Assembly: GCA_002482545.1 (NCBI GenBank) | Contig: DLGF01000012.1 | Location: forward strand, 1 to 64,000 | Length of the DNA stretch: 64,000 nucleotides | Source of the DNA: Sporomusaceae bacterium UBA7701 | GTDB taxonomy: Bacteria; Bacillota; Negativicutes; Sporomusales; UBA7701 | Direction: 5' to 3' | Shown here: positions 25,855 through 34,900 of the stretch, in pieces | Numbering within the stretch: the stretch's first letter is position 1 | How the letters are laid out: the number at the start of each line of letters is the position of its first letter | Made by a program: the position numbers and the translations under genes | The notes under the pieces: model-generated | Seen by the model: the letters and a program-made list of their open reading frames with translations, nothing else | The model's database searches: none | Told to the model about the DNA's origin: nothing

Positions 25855-26769
25855 TTATTTCTTAAACTCGGCAATTACCGCATCGGTAATATCAACGGCG
25901 CTGATGTTGGCCCGCACCCCTGTCAGTACTGTGCCCAGTCCCTTTTCAACGGCGATCTTGGCCCCTTTATCCCGGATATCGTTCAGGATAAAGTCTTGCA
26001 GAACGCTTACTTCCTGACGTTTAAAAGCTGCGGCCTGGACCTTTTCGCCGGCTGCGCCGCCAGCGGGCTGGGAAGGCCCTCGTCCGGCTACTTCCGCCTG
26101 TTGGGCGCTCAGTTTACTGCCAATAGCGGCATGCAGGTCCCGGCTGTATTGTTCCAACTCGCTCTGAGCCGCCGCCTGCTTCGCCGCCAGCCTTTCGTTC
26201 AGTGTCCCGGCCAGTTCCTGTTGGTGAGCGGCCAATTTCGCGGCTCTTTCCTTCTGGATCGCGTTAATTTCAGCTTCCAGGGCGGTTGCTTGCTCTGGGG
26301 TAAGCTTCACGGTTTTTAATTTCAACTGCCGGTCGAAAATCTCAGGCTGATATTCTTTGTCCAGCTCCTGAGCATAGGCGTCCATGTCTGCCGCCTGCTT
26401 ACGCTGCAGTTCTTCGACGCTGGCCCGCAGTCCGGTTTCGATTTCGGCCTGCTTTGCCGCCATTTTGGCCTTGAATTCTTGATCAGCCGCCGAGGCAAGC
26501 CCTGCCGCCTCATCCGGTCCCGCCGGCCGGGCGGAATAATTTTCCGCCTGGGCTTCGCGCGACAGATTGTCGGCTTCCTGCTGAAGACGCAGGAGTTCAT
26601 TATATTTCGGGTGGTTTTTTATGGCTTTGTCCATATCCATAACGCCGATTGGCGCCTGATTATCGGCAGATTTGGCGTCCGGGGACGGGTTCGAGGCGCA
26701 TCCGGCTACAATTCCCAACATAATAACCATGGCAACAACGATACTCATGCTGCTACGATTCTTAAGCAC
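25855..26769 (-). CDS. Skp/OmpH-like lipoprotein, long form (paralogue 2)
   Basis: A 304-residue OmpH-family lipoprotein, about twice the usual length. Seen: signal peptide with lipobox VAGC at about 22-25, IGVMDMDKAIKNHPKYNEL, two successive coiled-coil stretches (about 58-160 and 165-245) that look like an internal duplication or extension, and the C-terminal VLTGVRANISAVDITDAV. GTG start 7 bases after GGAGG. The longer helices could form deeper tentacles than classical Skp. Confidence 0.87.
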   Translation of the reverse strand: MLKNRSSMSIVVAMVIMLGIVAGCASNPSPDAKSADNQAPIGVMDMDKAIKNHPKYNELLRLQQEADNLSREAQAENYSARPAGPDEAAGLASAADQEFKAKMAAKQAEIETGLRASVEELQRKQAADMDAYAQELDKEYQPEIFDRQLKLKTVKLTPEQATALEAEINAIQKERAAKLAAHQQELAGTLNERLAAKQAAAQSELEQYSRDLHAAIGSKLSAQQAEVAGRGPSQPAGGAAGEKVQAAAFKRQEVSVLQDFILNDIRDKGAKIAVEKGLGTVLTGVRANISAVDITDAVIAEFKK

Positions 26770-26837
26770 CGGGCACCCTCCTTTGCTGAATAAAGAGCCG
26801 AGCTCAGTAAAACCGGCTCGGCATAAGGCAGTCTGGT

Positions 26838-27305
26838 TTATTTACCGGTAATTTTCTTGACCACTTCATCGGTAATGTCTTGGCCGCCATAGACCACAGT
26901 GCCCTTATCGATGACTACCGCAAGGCCTTTGGCGTCGGCTACGGCTTTAATGGCTCCCGTAACCTTGTCGTTGATAGGGCCCATAAGCTCCGCCTGTTTC
27001 AAATTCAGCCGTTTTTGCAGTTGGGCGTAGTATTCCTGCTTTTCCTTGTCGTTCATGCTGGCCGCTTTGGCTTCAAAGTCTTTCTGGGCCTGCTGGACTT
27101 CCGCCCTCATGGTCTCTTCCGCCTTGGCCACATCAGGGTGCTGCGACATGATCATCTGGTAATTCACCACGCCGACATTGGAGGTCGGCCCGGCGGCAAA
27201 AGACTTATTGGTTTGGGAAATAGCAAGACCGACAATCCCTAACAGGAAAACCGCCGCTATCGCCACCGATATAAACTTCACTTGTTTCTTTTCTAATTTA
27301 AGCAC
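26838..27305 (-). CDS. Skp/OmpH family periplasmic chaperone (paralogue 1)
   Basis: A 155-residue OmpH-family protein. Seen: N-terminal hydrophobic segment (about 11-29, probably a signal peptide or anchor; no lipobox Cys), VGVVNYQMIMSQHPDV, a coiled coil (about 60-115), and VVIDKGTVVYGGQDITDEV at the C-terminus. Skp captures unfolded outer-membrane proteins and carries them to BamA, whose gene is two genes upstream. GTG start 7 bases after GGGG. It has its own promoter. Confidence 0.9.
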   Translation of the reverse strand: MLKLEKKQVKFISVAIAAVFLLGIVGLAISQTNKSFAAGPTSNVGVVNYQMIMSQHPDVAKAEETMRAEVQQAQKDFEAKAASMNDKEKQEYYAQLQKRLNLKQAELMGPINDKVTGAIKAVADAKGLAVVIDKGTVVYGGQDITDEVVKKITGK

Positions 27306-27352
27306 TAAATTACCCCACTTTCCGCAACTTGGCAGGATTTTTATACCTCTTC

Positions 27353-27381
27353 ATTATAACAGGGAGCCGTCCCATCTTCAA
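27353..27381 (-). promoter_or_regulatory. Sigma-A promoter before first ompH gene
   Basis: Minus strand: TTGAAG, 17 bases, TATAAT, about 48 bases before the GTG start. It overlaps the very end of the upstream outer-membrane protein gene region. It would let the chaperone genes and lpxD be expressed apart from bamA. Confidence 0.6.
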
Positions 27382-27392
27382 GGATTAATATT

Positions 27393-28724
27393 CTACAGAT
27401 TTCCTATCAGCCTGAGCCAGTTGTCGTCATTAGTAAACACATATTCGACGCTCAGATAGTCATGCAATTTGTAGCGGACTCCCAGTTCGTTTCTGTCATC
27501 CGCCGGTGTTCGCTCCAGCCGCAGCATCCAGTTGGACCCCAGGTCCTGCCTTAGCCACAGCAGAGCTTTGTCGTCACTCAAATTGTATTTTGCCCCGGCC
27601 TCGGTCTTGGCTCCCAGCCGGTGTCCCCAGCCGGGGACAAACTCCCAGGATACCGTGCTGGGAATAAATGTTGTCTCCAGAAATAGCTCGTCGAAATTTC
27701 CGACTTTTTTTCCTATGTGCAGGCGGAGCGAGGTGTCGTATTCGGTCCGCCCCATATCCAGGTAAGCCTCAAGCCCAATATTGTATTTGGTGGTTTCCGT
27801 TTCGATCAGGACCACCGTCTCGAAACCGGGGATCAAAGAGGCGGTGAGTTCAAACCCATATCGACTGGCCACTGAATGTCGCGCGGCGGCGGCTTTCAGC
27901 CGCTCGGCAAAAAAGGCGTTGTGCCGCTCGACAAAGGCCACCGGAAGCCCTCTTAGGACCGCGGCCTCAGCTTCAACCGTAGGGCGGGTGTCCAGCAGGA
28001 TGAGGTTGGGCAGCGTGCGGGACCGCAGGGTGACGCTGACGTCCCGGACAATCGGCCCGATCGGGGTGAGCGAAAGTTTGGCCACGGTTACCGGACCGGG
28101 GATGAACTCGATCCCGACCCGGAATTCGGGCAGTTGATCGGAAAGGCTTTCGCGGATAACCGTCTTCGACATGCTGCCGGCCCAATCCAGGGCGTCAACC
28201 GGCATTCCCACGAGCACACGGCTGAGCTTTTCCTGAATGTTTCCCATATCCTGCTTGATCAGCTCAATCGCAACCGGAGGAAGGTTGCCGAAATCCGTCT
28301 CCAGGGAAACCTCCCGCACCACTTCGCCCCATGGTTTTACAACAACGGAAATCTGGGTGTCCGGCCCCGGGACAATGGTCACATCCTGAACGAAATAACC
28401 GACCAGCACCCGGTCGAAAACTTCCTTGATTACTGCTTCATAGGCTGCTGAGTTGGCGGCAATGTCAGTGACCTTTTTGCCAATCAGGACATGTTCCCCC
28501 ACCGTAGCAACGCTCAGTTCCATCCGTTTTGTGACGCGGGTGGGCGGCGGAACGCCGTCGGACCGGACGCTGACCGTCACCGAGTCCACAGTGCTGCCTT
28601 GGGCGGCCGCTACGGCGCCAACCAGCATCAGCACAGCCAGAACTGCACAGATCCGGCGGGCGAGAAAAGCCAGCCTGGGTTTCTCGCCATGCTGCCAGGC
28701 CATTATCCCATATAGTCGTCGCAC
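27393..28724 (-). CDS. Conserved-looking outer-membrane protein of unknown function next to bamA
   Basis: A 443-residue protein I do not recognise. Seen: signal peptide ending near residue 43 (VAAAQG), then a region of repeated alpha/beta units of about 75 residues (for example VGYFVQDVTIVPGPDTQISVV and FRVGIEFIPGPVTVAKLSL) that look like POTRA-type domains, then a beta-strand-rich C-terminal half (about 285-443) suggesting a small barrel. It ends in Leu rather than Phe. I chose a GTG start at 28724, 10 bases after GGAGGT; upstream starts lack such a site. Lying directly after bamA suggests a role in outer-membrane assembly; this is inference. Confidence 0.7.
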   Translation of the reverse strand: MRRLYGIMAWQHGEKPRLAFLARRICAVLAVLMLVGAVAAAQGSTVDSVTVSVRSDGVPPPTRVTKRMELSVATVGEHVLIGKKVTDIAANSAAYEAVIKEVFDRVLVGYFVQDVTIVPGPDTQISVVVKPWGEVVREVSLETDFGNLPPVAIELIKQDMGNIQEKLSRVLVGMPVDALDWAGSMSKTVIRESLSDQLPEFRVGIEFIPGPVTVAKLSLTPIGPIVRDVSVTLRSRTLPNLILLDTRPTVEAEAAVLRGLPVAFVERHNAFFAERLKAAAARHSVASRYGFELTASLIPGFETVVLIETETTKYNIGLEAYLDMGRTEYDTSLRLHIGKKVGNFDELFLETTFIPSTVSWEFVPGWGHRLGAKTEAGAKYNLSDDKALLWLRQDLGSNWMLRLERTPADDRNELGVRYKLHDYLSVEYVFTNDDNWLRLIGNL

Positions 28725-28811
28725 TTTGGCCGTCACCTCCAGGAAAAGGCATATCCCCAAGACAGGGTGGTAAAGGCAGAGTCAGGTACTAGACCTGACT
28801 CTGATTTACGT

Positions 28812-30584
28812 TTAAAATTGGCCGCCAAAGCTGAAGTGCGCCTTGCCGCCCTCTTCGCCGCGGGCGTAATCCAGGCGGATCGGCCCGATCGGGCTGTTGA
28901 CCCGGATCCCCACGCCAACACTGGTTTTGAGGTCGTCAAGCTTGTACCCTTCGCCTTCCCAGGCGTTGCCAATATCTCCGAAGACCACGCCTTCCACCTT
29001 CTTGACAATCGGGAACCGGTATTCGGCGGTGGCGGCAAGCATCTTGTCGCCTTTGAACTGATCATCGTTATAGCCGCGCAGGGTATCGGTGCCGCCCACG
29101 GCAAACTTGGCGCTGTCCGGCATCTTGCCGTCGCCGTAACCGGCCGTCAGACGGGTTGCGATAACCTGGCTCTTGCCCACTTTGAAATACTGGCGGTCTT
29201 CCACAGTAAACTTGTTGAAGCTGAAGTCGCCGCCCAGAGCCTTGCCGGCCAGCTCGGCCGTCACGGAGAACCGCGTGCCTTCGGTGGGGCTAAAGATATT
29301 GTCCCGCGAGTCAAAGGTCCGGTTGAGGATGATACTGCGGGTCAGACCGAAGTTGTCGTCGAGATACTGGGCATTATAATCCGCATCATAGTGTTCGCCG
29401 CCTACGGGAGCCTTATAGTCCACCGGACCGTTAACATACTCCTCATAGGTGTCCTTGCGGTTCTTGAAGGTCAGGGAATAGTTGAGATATTCCCCGTACG
29501 GACGGGCGATCGTTATGTCCCAGCCTTTCCGGTTCCGGTCATATCGGGAACGCTTTTTATTGTCGTCTCCCTGATAATCGTAGTCAGTGTACTCATTGGT
29601 CATATCATAAACGCTGAAGCCCAGTGAGGTCTGCCTGCTATCCAACCAGGGCCGAGTATAACCGAAGGAGTAGTTCTTGTCGCTGGCTTTGCCGCCGAAT
29701 TCCCAGTGAATTTTTACTTTATCACCGGTACCGCGGAAGTTGTTATCCCCCAGTTCAATAATCCCTACCATCCCGTCATTCTCGCTATAGCCGGCGCCGA
29801 TGGAAAACATACCGGTTTTTTGCTCGACCACATCGGTCTGGAGTACAACTGCGTTCGGGTCCCGGCCCGGATTGAGTTTCATATTGACGTCTTCGAAGTA
29901 GCCGAGGTTGTACACTTTTTGCATACTTCGGCGGGCATCCTTGACATTGAAGACCTCGCCCGGTTTGAGTTTCATCTCACGGGTTATGACATAGGTCTTG
30001 GTCTTATCATTGCCTTTGACGACCACGCCTTCGAGTACGCCCTCGTTGACGGTGACGGAGAGCACACCATTGGGATTCATCGAAACGTCGCTTACCCGCG
30101 CCAGGATAAAGCCCTGGTCGTGGTAGTATTGCTCGACGTTCCGCGCTCCGTCGTTAAGCGCCTTGGTGTTCAGCACCTTGTCTTTGGCCACACCTAACAG
30201 GCTGATGAGCTTGTCCGTGGAAACCTTAGTGTTGCCCTGAACGACAATATCCTTCAGCACCGGGTTTTCCAATACCGTGTAAACCACTTTGACGCCTTCG
30301 GGAACTTCGGTGAAATTGGCTACCACATCGAAGAAACTGCCTAGCTCGTAGATAGCCCGCATGTCCTGCTGTACCTTAGCCGGTTCCAGTGAATCGCCCG
30401 GCTTGACTTTCGTCACTGCCAGAACTTCGCTTTCGGTTACGCTTGAGTTGCCCGTAACATTCACAGCGACGACTTTCCGGCCGGTCAGGTCTGCAGCATG
30501 AATGGGAGCGATGGAGCTAAAAACGAGACCTAGTGCGACGACGGTTGCAAGAAAGAAATGTCCGAAGCGTCTCCTCGCCTTCAT
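28812..30584 (-). CDS. bamA: BamA, outer-membrane protein insertase (Omp85)
   Basis: A 590-residue core subunit of the barrel assembly machine. Seen: signal peptide ending near residue 30 (APIHA), three POTRA domains (about 36-105, 108-180, 182-256), then a 16-strand-type barrel (about 260-590) with the family motif GGTDTLRGY near 495-503 and a terminal Phe (FGGQF). E. coli BamA has five POTRA domains, so this is the shorter type. The ATG lies 6 bases after AAGGAGG. It lies 20 bases after a single-pass membrane protein gene. Confidence 0.95.
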   Translation of the reverse strand: MKARRRFGHFFLATVVALGLVFSSIAPIHAADLTGRKVVAVNVTGNSSVTESEVLAVTKVKPGDSLEPAKVQQDMRAIYELGSFFDVVANFTEVPEGVKVVYTVLENPVLKDIVVQGNTKVSTDKLISLLGVAKDKVLNTKALNDGARNVEQYYHDQGFILARVSDVSMNPNGVLSVTVNEGVLEGVVVKGNDKTKTYVITREMKLKPGEVFNVKDARRSMQKVYNLGYFEDVNMKLNPGRDPNAVVLQTDVVEQKTGMFSIGAGYSENDGMVGIIELGDNNFRGTGDKVKIHWEFGGKASDKNYSFGYTRPWLDSRQTSLGFSVYDMTNEYTDYDYQGDDNKKRSRYDRNRKGWDITIARPYGEYLNYSLTFKNRKDTYEEYVNGPVDYKAPVGGEHYDADYNAQYLDDNFGLTRSIILNRTFDSRDNIFSPTEGTRFSVTAELAGKALGGDFSFNKFTVEDRQYFKVGKSQVIATRLTAGYGDGKMPDSAKFAVGGTDTLRGYNDDQFKGDKMLAATAEYRFPIVKKVEGVVFGDIGNAWEGEGYKLDDLKTSVGVGIRVNSPIGPIRLDYARGEEGGKAHFSFGGQF

Positions 30585-30604
30585 GCATTACCTCCTTATT
30601 AAAT

Positions 30605-31156
30605 TTATTGGCCACGCAACGACTTACCGGCCGCCTGGACCATTCTTTGCATCTCGTCCGGCGACACGATATTCTCCTTGGCAGCCTGAATGGGGCGTGA
30701 AGCCTGGACCCGTTGCGGTGCGGGCGTTTCCGCCGGCTGAACGGATACCGTACTTGCCGCCGCTGGTGAAGCCGGCTGCGATTTCTCAACCTCAGCCGGT
30801 ATGACCGACGCCTCGCGTTCGGCTGTCTGCACAGCCGGATTATTGGGTTTAGCCTCTTGCGCGGCGAGTGGAATGGGCATCGCAGCATTACGACTGATCA
30901 TCCAGTAACCTCCGAAGCCGGAGATCCCGATGATAACCGCCACTGCAAAGGAAAGGAGCTGGCGAAGGTACTGCTGCCGGTACCATACTGGACGGGACCG
31001 GCTCGTTTCCCTGGCGTGCTGCAGCTCGGCCTGGGCTAAAAACAGATCGAGTTCGCCGCGAATATCGCTATCCTTATCAAAGGACTCTTCGGCTTTTGCC
31101 AGCCATTGTTTGGCCGAGCGCAGATGCCGAAACATATTCTGCTTTAGATCCGCCAT
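30605..31156 (-). CDS. Single-pass membrane protein, candidate anti-sigma factor
   Basis: A 183-residue protein with no recognised domain. Seen: a 60-residue cytoplasmic, charged helical N-terminus (MADLKQNMFRHL onwards), one membrane helix (about 67-86), then about 97 periplasmic residues rich in Ala, Pro, Glu and Gln. There is no signal peptide. The order cytoplasmic helix, single helix, periplasmic tail, directly downstream of a sigma factor gene, is the layout of membrane anti-sigma factors. Function is inferred only from that. The ATG at 31156 has AGGAG before it. Confidence 0.75.
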   Translation of the reverse strand: MADLKQNMFRHLRSAKQWLAKAEESFDKDSDIRGELDLFLAQAELQHARETSRSRPVWYRQQYLRQLLSFAVAVIIGISGFGGYWMISRNAAMPIPLAAQEAKPNNPAVQTAEREASVIPAEVEKSQPASPAAASTVSVQPAETPAPQRVQASRPIQAAKENIVSPDEMQRMVQAAGKSLRGQ

Positions 31157-31300
31157 TTCCACCACTCCTATTATAGCCACAATATATAGTCATGGGAAGA
31201 GGCCAGATTCTGGTCGCCCGTGTAACCTGATTATCAGCCGTTTACAGGCGTTATCACCGGAATATCCGTCGATTGCTCCTCATTATAGCCTATTTGCTGG

Positions 31301-31957
31301 CTACCAGGAATTCTTCATATCCTGCATGAGTTTGGAGAGCATTCCCCGAACCCGGCGGATGCCCTGTTTCTGCAGCCGGTAGATATGAGAGAGGCTCATG
31401 TCGAGCGACTGGGCCAGTTGCTTGGGTTCTTGCTCCTCCAGATACATGCCGCACAGCACTACCTGTTCGTTGGCCGGCAGTCGTCCCATGGCCGCCTTGA
31501 CCTGCTCCATGAGGAAGTTTTGCTCAGCCTGAACGGCGATTTCACATTCCTGATCCACCAGACAATCACCCAAGGTCAAACCGGGTTCATCCGCGATCGG
31601 ACTGTCCATATATACCCAGTTCAGCTTACCTTCCCGGGCAATATAGTTCATGATCCGGCCGCGAATCCGGTGGAAGGCGTAGAGACTAAAGGCCACGCCC
31701 CGGCCATGATCGTAGTTTTCCACCGCCTCGATCAGGCCGACGGTTCCCTCCTGGATGAGGTCCATCAGGCCTCCCTCATCGGCCCGCCATTTGAGCGCAA
31801 CCTTAAAGACCAGCGGCTGGTAGTGCTCGATCAGCACTCCCCGGCTGGCAAGGCTCCCTTTCTGCTTGTAGTCTTCCCACAGCCGGCGTTCTTCTTCGGG
31901 ATCGAGCAAGCGGACTTTTTTCAGTTCGGCCACATAATGCCTCAGCATATTCATCAT
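31301..31957 (-). CDS. Sigma-70 family sigma factor within tamB-bamA operon
   Basis: A 218-residue RNA polymerase sigma factor, probably an alternative one. Seen: region 2 (about 41-108) with DLIQEGTVGLIEAVENYD and FSLYAFHRIRGRIMNYI, a region 3.2-like finger (YMDSPIADEPGLTLGDCL, about 117-134), and region 4 (about 158-210) with the helix-turn-helix LAQSLDMSLSHIYRLQKQGI. Region 3.0/3.1 seems to be missing. It resembles SigB/SigF/FliA-type more than ECF factors. It lies 8 bases after tamB. The start could be the ATG at 31948, which is better spaced from GGGG. Confidence 0.9.
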   Translation of the reverse strand: MMNMLRHYVAELKKVRLLDPEEERRLWEDYKQKGSLASRGVLIEHYQPLVFKVALKWRADEGGLMDLIQEGTVGLIEAVENYDHGRGVAFSLYAFHRIRGRIMNYIAREGKLNWVYMDSPIADEPGLTLGDCLVDQECEIAVQAEQNFLMEQVKAAMGRLPANEQVVLCGMYLEEQEPKQLAQSLDMSLSHIYRLQKQGIRRVRGMLSKLMQDMKNSW

Positions 31958-31964
31958 CCCCGGT

Positions 31965-34900
31965 CTAGAAATAAAACCTTGTCTCTATGCCTACCTTACG
32001 GCGATTCTGTTCATCGACCGAACCGGTGAAGCTGACGACCCGGTTCAGGTCATAGCGGAACGAAGCGGTATATTCCTTATGGTCGAGCCCCATGTTATAG
32101 CTGAGATACAGTCGGTCGGTAACATATTTGCTTACTTCCAGGTTATATACCTCACGGTCCGAGTCCCCGGCCCGATCGCTCTTGGAATCAGCTTCGGACA
32201 TCGTGCCGCGAATCAGCCGGAACTCATCAAGGCCAAAGGCATTGCGGAAAGCCGCCTCGGCTTCGGCCATGAAACGCATTTGCAGGCCGGTATTCAGAAG
32301 GCCCAAGACTTCCTCCCGCCCCAGGCCGTCCCGTCCGCCGTCCGCCCCGCCTTGGGCGTAGCTGCCCCGCAGCGTGAGCAGCGAGACAAGCTCCTTCTGG
32401 CTCATCGACGGCTGGGAGGAAAGATGGACTTCCATGGCGTCGAGCGGACCATTGACCGTCATGCTGACTTTGGTCAATTCCAGCCGGGTTTCCGAATTCA
32501 AACGGATAATTGGAATAAGGGTTCTCGGCCGGACAAAGTCCGCCGTGGCGGAAAGCACCTTGAAGCGGGTCTGCAAGTAATCGACGCTGCCGCGGACGGC
32601 GGTCAGCCGGCCGGACACATCGGGAGCCAGCGTGGTCCCCGCGAGTTTTATCCGGCCTTCCAGCCACAGGTCATAGAGATAAGGGTTATAAAGCCGCACC
32701 TTATTCTGGACCAGCACTTCAACATCCAGCCCCACATCAAGATCCGACGAAGCAAACTCGGGAATCGAGGGAATATTGGCGGTCGTATTTTCAAATATCA
32801 GCTTTCCGCTAAGCTTGGGTTTTCCGTTGGAACTGGCCAGCGCCAGAGTGCCGTTTAACGGGCCATTGTAATATTTATGGCTGACATCCAGCTTATCCAG
32901 CACCAGCAGGAAGTTGTAGTCGGCAAGCGCCAGGCCGTTGAGCCCAGCAGTCCCGGCCAGACGGTAACTCCCGGCCCCCATGCTTCCATCGAAGGATTTA
33001 ACATTTATTTTATCACCTTCGAACTGAATATCAACCCCCACTTTTTGGATCGGGTCCTTCAGCGAAGCCAGCTTGACCGTCCCGTCCCTGACCAGAATGC
33101 CGCCGTTAATAAGCGGCTGATCCAGGGTGCCACCGATGGTCACTTCCCCTTTGGTCTCGCCGGAGGCCCAGGAAACTTCCTTCGTCAGCATGGGTAAAAT
33201 GCTGAGGTTGGCCTGCTCCAGCTTCACCTTCAAATCCATCTGGTCGGCTTTGGTGGCCTGGGCACGGCCTTCCCGGCTCAACGCCCCCAAAGGAATGGTT
33301 CCGTAGGCGCTCGCCTTATACGGCCCCTTGGAGAGCATCAATTGGTTTACGTTAATGCGGCCTTGATCCAGGATAAACAGCCCGTATAACGAGTCGAAGG
33401 TCGCATTGGCCACTCCTCCGCCGCTGATATCAAGGGATACCGCTGCATGAGGGCTTGCCATGGTGCCCGATATCTGAGCGGTAAAGGCCAGCTTGCCCCT
33501 GGTGTCCAGATTGGAATCGAGCCAGGCCGTCAACAGCCCGGCATCCAGGTCCCGCCCGCCTACCTCGAGATTGAGCGGTCCCTCCAGGGCCGCCGTTCCC
33601 TGCACGACAAGCACGCCGCTGCCTTGTCTGGCAAAAAACCGGTTGACCGTTATCAGGCCATTTTCCAGGGCCACATCGACATCAATACTTTCCAGCGGAT
33701 AGTTTTTGATCTTCCCGTCAGTCAGCGTCCCGGTCAGCCAAACATTGGGCTTGTCAAGCGTGCCGCTCACCGAAATCGACCCGTCCAGCCGTCCGTCCAA
33801 ATCCTTCGCCGCTACATTGAGCACCGCCAGGAGACTGGCCACACTGCCCTTTTGGGCGGTCAGATCGCCGTATACGGCGTTGGATTGGCTGTCGATTCCG
33901 CCGGCAAAGGCAAATTGGCCGCCGTTTTGATTAAAACCAAAATGTTGGATGTCAATTTTGCTTCCCGCAATGCTGATGCGGCCGTCTATATTCTGAAGCT
34001 CCTGGCCGTTCAGGGTAAGCGTCTTGGCGCTGATCGCCCCGGCGAAGAGCGGCTGGGTCGGAGTCCCGGTCAGCTTTCCGTCCAGGCTGATCCGGCCGGC
34101 CACCGGATAAGGATAATGGAACTGCAGGGAGGCGAGATCCACATCGCGGGCCGTAATGGCAAGGTTGAGCTCGTTGCCGGGCTCCACCGTGCCGTCGAAA
34201 CGCAACTGGGCATTGAGGGCGCTCACTGTAAAGCCGTTCAGTTCGGTCACCCCATGCTGGCGGCGATATGCCCCCTCGACGCAGCTTAAAAGCTGTCCGC
34301 GGAAGCTTCCTTCGTACAATTTGATCCGGCCCTCAATCTCCAGATCGCTCAGCGATCCGGTCAGAACCATGTCATTATCCACATTGCCGGTTAATTCTTC
34401 GCCCGGCAAAATCAGTTTCACCAGATTTTCCGCCCTGGCGCCCTGGGTCGCCACGTGCAGGTTAACTTCCTGCGGCCCGGTCAGCCCGATGGTGCCGTCA
34501 ACCGTATGCCGGCCGACACTGCTGACCACCTCGACCCCCTGCAAGGATACCGAATTCCGGGTCGCCGCAAGGCTTCCCTTCGCCAAAGCAAACGGCTGAT
34601 AAAAAGCTTGGCCGTTGCGGGCGGTAAATTGCACCTCAACCAGCGGGTCGGACGCCGGGCCGGATACCCTGCCGTCCAAGTCCGCCGCACCGCTGAGATT
34701 CAGGCCGCCCGACCCGGCGATTGCCGCCAGCGGTACACCTTGACCAAAGAAGTTTAACGCTACCCGGTCGTTGACAATGGCCCCCTGAGCCGTAAGGATG
34801 CCGGGATTGAAATCTACCGTCAAATAATCGATGACCAACTGGTCAGCCGTGCGATAAAAGCCCGCCTCCGCTTGGGCAAACGTCACCCCCTCGGCGCTGC

